6,593 nucleotides of DNA from an uncultured bacterium. GTDB lineage: Bacteria; Patescibacteriota; Saccharimonadia; Saccharimonadales; Saccharimonadaceae. The stretch spans positions 1 through 6,593 of the forward strand of contig CALHWG010000027.1 of the NCBI GenBank assembly GCA_938036745.1. The letters are read 5' to 3'. Under the pieces are notes generated by a model that was given only the letters and a program-made list of their open reading frames with translations, searched no databases and was not told where the DNA came from. The position numbers were made by a program, and so were the translations under genes. Within the stretch, counting starts at the first letter, position 1. Each line of letters starts with the position of its first letter. Shown piece after piece: positions 1 through 3,967 of the stretch.

Positions 1-92
1 TCCCGAATACGGGTGAGTCCGACAATTCCACATTACTTACACTCGGTGCACTCCTTGCATTTGCACTCTTTAGCTTTCGAAAAAAAAGCTAA
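1..92 (+). CDS. C-terminal end of an LPXTG-anchored cell-surface protein (5' part outside window)
   Basis: Reading from base 3, the frame gives PNTGESDNSTLLTLGALLAF and then ALFSFRKKS before a TAA at 90-92. This is a textbook sortase sorting tail: a (L)PNTG motif, a hydrophobic span of about 15 residues, and a short positive tail (RKKS) ending the protein. The codon before Pro is cut by the window edge; its visible bases (tc) allow Leu (CTC), so LPNTG is likely but not proven. Known for such tails: sortase cleaves between T and G and links the protein to the cell wall, and the hydrophobic span holds it in the membrane beforehand. What the protein does cannot be judged from 29 residues. It points away from leuS and is closed by the terminator at 126-149. 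It implies a sortase gene elsewhere in the genome and a Gram-positive-type envelope. Confidence 0.8.
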   Translation, partial: PNTGESDNSTLLTLGALLAFALFSFRKKS

Positions 93-125
93 AGCTAAAA
101 ATTGAACAATCTATCAACTGAATCT

Positions 126-149
126 GCTCCTCAATCGAGGAGCTTTTTT
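126..149 (+). terminator. Rho-independent terminator of the LPXTG-protein gene
   Basis: A perfect 7-bp GC-rich stem, GCTCCTC (126-132) with GAGGAGC (137-143), has a 4-nt loop AATC and runs directly into six T (144-149). It starts 33 bases after the TAA of the surface-protein gene. This is the best hairpin terminator on the plus strand. Confidence 0.9.
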
Positions 150-160
150 ATTTGTAAAAC

Positions 161-187
161 AAAAAGTTCAACCTAAATGAGCTGAAC
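161..187 (-). terminator. Minus-strand rho-independent terminator facing the previous one
   Basis: On the minus strand, GTTCAGCT (187-180) pairs with GGTTGAAC (173-166). This gives 8 bp including two G-U pairs, with a 6-nt loop CATTTA, followed by TTTTT (165-161) and a further T-rich run. It is convergent with the terminator at 126-149. Its T-run lies on the minus side only, so it should stop leftward transcription, either read-through from the leuS side or the candidate small RNA at 161-246. Confidence 0.65.
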
Positions 188-246
188 CTTAACGGCGACA
201 AATGCTTGCATTTTAGAGACCTAATATAAAATGTAGCACCCTCGCC
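161..246 (-). ncRNA. Candidate ~86-nt structured small RNA
   Basis: A perfect -10 box TATAAT lies at 258-253 on the minus strand, so the predicted start is G246. From exactly that base the RNA can fold: GGCGA (246-242) pairs with TCGCC (198-194), TGCT (238-235) with AGCA (206-203), and CATTTTA (233-227) with TAAAATG (215-209), leaving small internal loops and an 11-nt apical loop. A terminator hairpin and T-run follow at 187-161. No open frame of note lies inside it and it fits no RNA family I recognise. Against it: the -35 region (CTTTTA at 281-276) is poor, and the hairpin could be the end of a decayed insertion element. Both the RNA and its transcription are inferred. Confidence 0.35.
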
Positions 247-252
247 TGTTTT

Positions 253-258
253 ATTATA
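253..258 (-). promoter_or_regulatory. Consensus -10 box upstream of the candidate small RNA
   Basis: TATAAT is a perfect match on the minus strand. The hexamer 17 bases upstream (281-276, CTTTTA) matches TTGACA poorly, so the promoter rests on the -10 box alone. The region is AT-rich and another TATAAT lies a little upstream, so chance occurrence is quite possible. Confidence 0.3.
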
Positions 259-321
259 CCCCATTTGCTTATAAATAAAAGTTCTTCCTTCTGGATTTTT
301 TGAATCACTATTCGCTTCGTG

Positions 322-561
322 TTAGATTTTATCGGCATTATACCGCCGTTTTCTTGGCTGTTTCGACAGGCAACCTATTATCATTCTTAGATGTATTTCA
401 GTTAGGCTTGCCTGATTATACTCTTCCAATGAGTGGAAACTATTACAAATTCAAATAAGACATCAGTGGAAGTTTATAAAATTAACGCCACAATTGAGAG
501 ATTTCGAGCGAAACTTCAGATAATTATTAATAGCTAAACTGAACAATATTTTTACCAACAT
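322..561 (-). pseudogene. Decayed IS30-family transposase, C-terminal remnant
   Basis: One minus-strand frame, from an ATG at 561-559 to a TAA at 324-322, is interrupted only by two TGA codons (465-463 and 453-451). Motifs in it follow the order of the IS30 DDE domain. KSL (504-496) and a nearby Gly (489-487) resemble KSLT-DNG. ICNSFHSLEE (450-421) resembles YFC-PY-SWE-G around the end of the core. L at 369-367 through PRK at 357-349 matches the IS30 C-terminal LNNRPRK in spacing and in PRK itself. IIRQ, the partner of NGLIRQ, appears in the neighbouring frame at 419-408, so a frameshift and a deletion of several codons must lie between. The catalytic Asp appears lost and no N-terminal HTH region is visible. 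It cannot be functional. I assembled the match by eye across frames, so the family name is tentative. Confidence 0.45.
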
Positions 562-620
562 TTGATGGAAATCTTAAGGACGGATATTTGTTTTGTGAAG
601 TAATGGGATGATTAGCTACA

Positions 621-647
621 CCTCAGCCAAATTGGTTGGGGATTTTT
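621..647 (+). terminator. Orphan plus-strand rho-independent terminator
   Basis: CCTCAGCC (621-628) pairs with GGTTGGGG (634-641) in 8 bp including two G-U pairs, with loop AAATT, followed by ATTTTT and more T. On the minus strand it is not followed by a T-run, so it works rightward only. No intact plus-strand gene ends here. The short frames before it on the plus strand carry stops and no convincing start, so its parent transcript is unknown. It could be a leftover of a lost gene. Confidence 0.55.
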
Positions 648-651
648 ATTT

Positions 652-680
652 AAAAGAAAAAGACCGATAGAATGAGTCTT
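652..680 (-). terminator. Weak minus-strand terminator behind the broken ORF
   Basis: On the minus strand, AAGACT (680-675) pairs with GGTCTT (665-660) in 6 bp with one G-U, around a 9-nt loop. It is followed by a T-rich run interrupted by one C (659-652). It sits 14 bases after the last stop of the remnant at 694-919 and converges with the plus-strand terminator at 621-647. The stem is short, so the call is modest. Confidence 0.35.
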
Positions 681-693
681 GAAGATGAATGAA

Positions 694-919
694 CTACTTT
701 AGACGATAGCGATAATTTTTATCCTTCTTATAACCATCATGAACTCCAATTGAGCTATTCTTCAAAAGTTAAATCGAGACATTCTATCAGATAGGTGCTA
801 AGAACTGGGGCTAAATTAGATAGCAAAATATCCTTATTAGTCATAAAATTACTTAGTATATCTTCTGTCATATCTTGAACTTTGCATAAAGTATCTTTCC
901 AGATATTTTTTTCGACAGT
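694..919 (-). pseudogene. Broken or fragmentary minus-strand ORF, unknown family
   Basis: After a TAA just upstream, a minus-strand frame is open from 919 to a TAG at 757-755. Its first ATG (871-869) would give a 38-residue acidic peptide beginning MTEDILSNFM and ending CLDLTFEE. At that stop the next frame is open (about 765 to a TAG at 696-694) and reads NSSIGVHDGYKKDKNYRYRLK, with the lysine/arginine-rich look of a protein C-terminus. A single frameshift near 758-766 would join the two into one product. A weak terminator follows. There is no good ribosome binding site and the frame starts right under the leuS terminator, so this is more likely the tail of a decayed gene than a working one. 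I do not recognise the family. It shows no clear tie to the transposase remnant. Confidence 0.3.
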
Positions 920-921
920 TT

Positions 922-956
922 AAATAAAAAAGTGAGTAGATGTATTCCACTCACTT
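922..956 (-). terminator. Rho-independent terminator of leuS
   Basis: On the minus strand, AAGTGAGTGG (956-947) pairs with CTACTCACTT (939-930), 10 bp with a single G-U, around a 7-nt loop AATACAT. It runs into TTTTTATTT (930-922). It begins about 50 bases after the leuS stop and is the strongest minus-strand terminator in the window. Confidence 0.85.
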
Positions 957-993
957 AAACCCACAAACAAGACTGCTGGGTGACTGGTTGCAT
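955..993 (-). CDS. Possible 12-codon mini-ORF between leuS stop and terminator
   Basis: A perfect Shine-Dalgarno core GGAGG (1002-998) lies 4 bases before an ATG (993-991). The frame reads MQPVTQQSCLWV and stops with TAA at 957-955, inside the foot of the leuS terminator stem. This is a better ribosome binding site than those of ligA or the P-loop gene. No function is suggested: it is at the 3' end of the transcript, so it is not a conventional leader peptide. It may be chance, or ribosomes here could influence terminator folding. Confidence 0.2.
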   Translation of the reverse strand: MQPVTQQSCLWV

Positions 994-1005
994 TAAGCCT
1001 CCATT

Positions 1006-3450
1006 TTATTTTTTAACGACAAAGTTAATTAATTTATTCGGAATGAAAATTTCTTTCAAAATCTCCTTATCTTGCAAGAATTTCGAAACATTATCTTCTT
1101 CTTTTGCAATAGCAAGAATATCATCCTTTTCAGAGCTTGCCGAGACTTTAATTTTCCCGCGGAGTTTTCCATTAACTTGAACAATAATTTGAATTTCATC
1201 AGTTTTCAAAAGCTCTTCATTCCATTTTGGCCAGCCAGATTTTTCTATAAAATCATCATTTCCAAGCTGCTGCCACAGTTCACTTGAAATATGTGGAGCG
1301 AATGGAACGAGCATTTTAAGCAAATCTTCTAAAACAAATCGCCAATCATTCGAAAAACCTTCAAGTTTCAATTTATAAAGATCATTTACAAATTCCATCA
1401 GAGCAGCAACCGCAGTATTTAGGCTTTCACGGTGAAAATCTTCAGTAACTTTCTTGATAGTTTTATGCTGGATTTTTTGGACTTCAGAAAAATTCGAAAG
1501 ATTTTCAGCAGATTTTTCAGATTCAATAAATTCTTGAACTAAAACCCAAACACGATTCAGAAAACGATAAACTCCAGCTATACCTCGTGAATCCCAAGAA
1601 GCATCAACTTCATATGGAGCAATAAACATTTCATAAGTTCGAAGTGAATCTGCACCATATCCTTGGTCAATGACTTCAAGCGGATCAATAGTATTCCCCT
1701 TTGATTTACTCATTTTCGAACCATCTTCCGCATTAATATATCCGTGGTAAAGGAGTTTTTTAACCGGTTCGGCAAAATTAGTTAGTCCCAAATCTCTAAA
1801 AACATGAGTCCAAAAACGAATATATAGTAAATGCGCAACTGCGTGGTCACCACCAACATAATAATCAACCGGCGCCCAGTAATTTACAAGCCCAGGATCC
1901 CAAGCCTGTTTAGAATTTCGAGGGTCAGCATATCGCAAAAGATACCAGCTTGAGCATGCGTAACCATCCATTGTATCGGTTTCACGGGTCATTTTTTCGC
2001 CATTAATTTCAACCGTAATAAATTCTTCACTCTTAGCGAGGGCCGACTTTCCAGAATCATCAGGCTTAAAATCGCTCAAAGTTGGAAGCATCACAGGCAA
2101 TTGATCCTCGGGAATCAAATGCTCTTTTCCATCTTTATCATAAGCAATTGGAATCGGACAGCCCCAATAGCGCTGGCGAGAAATCAACCAATCTCGCATT
2201 TTATATGTAGTTTTCGAACGGCCAACTCCAGACTCTTCAAGCCAGTTCAGAATCTGCTCTCGAACATCCTCTGATTTTTGACCATTGAATTTGCCAGAAT
2301 TAACCACAGTTCCTTCTCCATGATAGCAAGAATAATCATCCACCATATCCTCAGGCTTCTCAACAACTTTTATAATATCCAAATCAAATTTTTTAGCAAA
2401 TTCAAAATCTCGCTCATCATGCGCGGGAACCGCCATAACAGCTCCTTCACCATAGCCTCCAAGCACATAATCACTCACCCAAATCGGGATTTTCTTACCG
2501 TTTGCCGGATTTATTGCATAACTTCCAGTGAAAATTCCTGTCTTTTCTTTATTTTCTTGGCGCTCAATTTCAGATTTTTTAAGCGATTCTTTCTTATATT
2601 CTTCGAGTTTTTCTCTAGTTAAATCAGTAGAGAGTTTTTCTAGCAATTCATGTTCTGGTGCAATAGTTAAAAATGTCACACCGAAAATTGTATCTGGTCG
2701 AGTTGTAAAAACTTTAATTTTTTCGCCTTTAGCTTCGCCATTGGCAATCTTGAATTCCACCTCAGCACCTTCAGATTTACCGATCCAGTTTCGCTGCATT
2801 GTTTTGATTTTTTCAGGCCAATCAAGATTATCAATATCAGCCAAAAGTTCGTCAGCATATGCAGTAATTTTAAAGAACCACTGGGTCATTTGTTTTTTTG
2901 AAACTTCTTCACCACAACGCCAGCATCGGCCATTCTCAACCTGTTCATTTGCGAGAACTGTTTTGTCATTATCACACCACCACTGGTAGCTCTCTTTTCG
3001 ATAAGCTAGACCTTTTTTATAGAGCTCACGAAAAATCCACTGCGTCCATTTGTAATATTCTGGGTTTGAAGTGTTAATTTCTCGCGACCAATCGATTGAA
3101 ATTCCAAGTCGTTTAAATTGTTTTTTGAAATTTGCAATATTTGTTTTTGTAGCTTCCTGTGGAGATATTCCAGTTTTAATTGCATAATTTTCAGCCGGCA
3201 AACCAAAAGTATCCCAACCGATTGGGTTCAAAACATTTTTGCCCTGCTGGCGATAAAAACGCGCGATCGAATCAACAATCGTATAGCTCCTTGCATGCCC
3301 AGTGTGAAGTCCTGCCCCACTTGGATACGGAAACATTCCTGAAATATACATTTTCTGTTTTGAAGAATCCGCTTCAACCTCATAAAGCTTTGATTCATCC
3401 CATTTTTTTTGCCATTTTTCTTCAATTTCAATCGGATTATATCTTTTCAT
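1006..3450 (-). CDS. leuS: Leucyl-tRNA synthetase (LeuRS)
   Basis: Cytoplasmic class I enzyme that activates leucine with ATP and charges tRNA-Leu. The 814 residues are complete. The HIGH-type signature is HTGH at 49-52 after PYPSG, and KMSKS is at 579-583. The zinc-site cysteines C159, C176 and C179 fall at the same positions as in E. coli. The CP1 editing domain, about 225-415, carries TTRPDTIFG (249-257) and AVPAHDERDFEFA (about 340-352). WLISRQRYWG (421-430) leads back into the catalytic core. The anticodon-binding helices cover about 630-745, and the C-terminal domain begins near QVNGKLRGKI (758-767). Only about ten residues separate YHG (568-570) from KMSKS, so the leucine-specific insertion of E. 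coli is missing, as in Bacillus-type LeuRS, which explains the length below 860. The start is the only sensible ATG, three to five bases after the predicted transcription start. It is transcribed alone and ended by the terminator at 922-956. Confidence 0.98.
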   Translation of the reverse strand: MKRYNPIEIEEKWQKKWDESKLYEVEADSSKQKMYISGMFPYPSGAGLHTGHARSYTIVDSIARFYRQQGKNVLNPIGWDTFGLPAENYAIKTGISPQEATKTNIANFKKQFKRLGISIDWSREINTSNPEYYKWTQWIFRELYKKGLAYRKESYQWWCDNDKTVLANEQVENGRCWRCGEEVSKKQMTQWFFKITAYADELLADIDNLDWPEKIKTMQRNWIGKSEGAEVEFKIANGEAKGEKIKVFTTRPDTIFGVTFLTIAPEHELLEKLSTDLTREKLEEYKKESLKKSEIERQENKEKTGIFTGSYAINPANGKKIPIWVSDYVLGGYGEGAVMAVPAHDERDFEFAKKFDLDIIKVVEKPEDMVDDYSCYHGEGTVVNSGKFNGQKSEDVREQILNWLEESGVGRSKTTYKMRDWLISRQRYWGCPIPIAYDKDGKEHLIPEDQLPVMLPTLSDFKPDDSGKSALAKSEEFITVEINGEKMTRETDTMDGYACSSWYLLRYADPRNSKQAWDPGLVNYWAPVDYYVGGDHAVAHLLYIRFWTHVFRDLGLTNFAEPVKKLLYHGYINAEDGSKMSKSKGNTIDPLEVIDQGYGADSLRTYEMFIAPYEVDASWDSRGIAGVYRFLNRVWVLVQEFIESEKSAENLSNFSEVQKIQHKTIKKVTEDFHRESLNTAVAALMEFVNDLYKLKLEGFSNDWRFVLEDLLKMLVPFAPHISSELWQQLGNDDFIEKSGWPKWNEELLKTDEIQIIVQVNGKLRGKIKVSASSEKDDILAIAKEEDNVSKFLQDKEILKEIFIPNKLINFVVKK

Positions 3451-3479
3451 ACTATTTTAAATTATACCAAAAATAGTAT
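3449..3479. repeat. 10-bp perfect inverted repeat bracketing the leuS -10 box
   Basis: On the minus strand, ATACTATTTT (3479-3470) and AAAATAGTAT (3458-3449) are exact reverse complements separated by 11 bases that contain TATAAT. The distal arm overlaps the first two bases of the leuS start codon. Because transcription should start inside that arm, the leuS mRNA cannot form this hairpin. It would act as a DNA-level operator, or be an AT-rich coincidence. Confidence 0.5.
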
Positions 3480-3489
3480 AAAAAATCAA
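3461..3489 (-). promoter_or_regulatory. leuS: leuS promoter (sigma70 type)
   Basis: On the minus strand, TTGATT (3489-3484) and TATAAT (3466-3461) are separated by exactly 17 bases. The start point should be near 3455-3453, while the leuS ATG begins at 3450, leaving a leader of only about 3-5 nt. No Shine-Dalgarno lies before the ATG. The -35 box begins five bases after the TGA of the upstream P-loop gene, so the promoter occupies the whole intergenic gap. Confidence 0.75.
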
Positions 3490-3493
3490 AAAA

Positions 3494-3967
3494 TCACCAT
3501 AAAGTAACCTTATCGCAAATATATTCATTCTCATCAGTTAAATAAACCTCGACCAGCTCATTATTTTTGTAAAATTCAATTCTGTTTTGAAGATTGCTAA
3601 TTTCTGGCTCAATAACATTATTCCACCAACTTTTACCAGAACGACATATAACACGACTTTTATACTCTTGCATCACTCTTTTTTTAAAAATATTTGGTAA
3701 AATAAGTATAAAACTAATCTTTTTTGAAAGTAGTCGCTTTAAAATCTCATCGTCTTCACTAATAAATATAATTTCGAAATTGCCCGAATAATATTCTTCT
3801 TCAATTTTCTGTAAACAAAAATCAAAAAAATAAGATCTTTCAGCTTCATTCATCATTTTAGTTTTGCTACTTTCATTAAATTCTATATCTAAAAATCGCT
3901 TTTTAGATATTTTTGAAAGAGTAGTTTTACCCAAACAAGGATAAGCTGCAATAATTTTAGTTTGCAT
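3494..3967 (-). CDS. Small P-loop NTPase/kinase-like protein, function unknown
   Basis: 157 residues. The N-terminus reads MQTKIIAAYPCLGKTTLSKI: a short beta strand followed by a Walker A loop in which Ala replaces the usual first Gly (AxxxxGKT, residues 8-15, with K14 and T15). FLDIEF (25-30) could supply an acidic strand with D27. EIIFIS (65-70) and FILILP (86-91) look like further core strands, followed by a lysine/arginine-rich helix. The plan resembles the small P-loop proteins often seen in phages and Firmicutes that begin with an AGFPGxGKT-like loop; these are sometimes compared with nucleoside monophosphate kinases, but no substrate can be assigned here. The ATG lies inside the end of ligA (11-base overlap), preceded by a weak GAAAG-type site, so translation is probably coupled to ligA. 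It stops at TGA just before the leuS promoter with no terminator of its own. Confidence 0.75.
   Translation of the reverse strand: MQTKIIAAYPCLGKTTLSKISKKRFLDIEFNESSKTKMMNEAERSYFFDFCLQKIEEEYYSGNFEIIFISEDDEILKRLLSKKISFILILPNIFKKRVMQEYKSRVICRSGKSWWNNVIEPEISNLQNRIEFYKNNELVEVYLTDENEYICDKVTLW

Larger units (their letters stand above)
150..1005. other. Gene-poor interval with decayed accessory DNA
   Basis: About 850 bases between the surface-protein terminator and the leuS stop carry no intact gene above 40 codons. What it holds: the candidate small RNA, the IS30-like remnant, an orphan plus-strand terminator, a second frameshifted remnant and the leuS terminator. An imperfect inverted repeat, CAGGCAACCTA (367-377) with TAGGCTTGCCTG (403-414, one extra base), lies inside the transposase remnant. 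No tRNA, CRISPR or origin-like iteron array was seen. Confidence 0.6.

Noticed and set aside
71..91. Hairpin TAGCTTT/AAAGCTA overlapping the stop of the surface-protein gene.
   Set aside because: The stem is AT-rich, with no T-run after it; the terminator at 126-149 is far better.
355..385. GGCTGTTTCGACAGG on the plus strand resembles the 5' tRNA-like start of tmRNA.
   Set aside because: No matching acceptor-end 3' half, tag peptide frame or CCA end follows; the match is limited to this short stretch.
430..612. Plus-strand short frames (GTG at 433, and a stretch before a TAA at about 601) look protein-like.
   Set aside because: They are complementary to the IS30-like minus frame, are separated by a stop and lack a ribosome binding site; the minus-strand motifs explain the region better.
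795..801. GGTGCTA here on the plus strand matches GGTGCTA at 240-234 on the minus strand and could be the two ends of an insertion element.
   Set aside because: Only 7 bases match and the flanking sequence does not continue the similarity, so chance is a fair explanation.
2528..2989. Long plus-strand frame of 153 codons inside leuS, with several smaller ones.
   Set aside because: It is antisense to a clear LeuRS coding region and has the Ser/Phe/Ile-rich composition of a shadow frame.
3436..3441. A second TATAAT just inside leuS.
   Set aside because: It would start transcription within the coding region; it is simply the Tyr-Asn codons following the start.
3494..3496. UGA recoded as glycine, as in Gracilibacteria/SR1.
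   Set aside because: leuS and ligA have no in-frame TGA and the P-loop gene ends sensibly at TGA; reading through would run into the leuS promoter.
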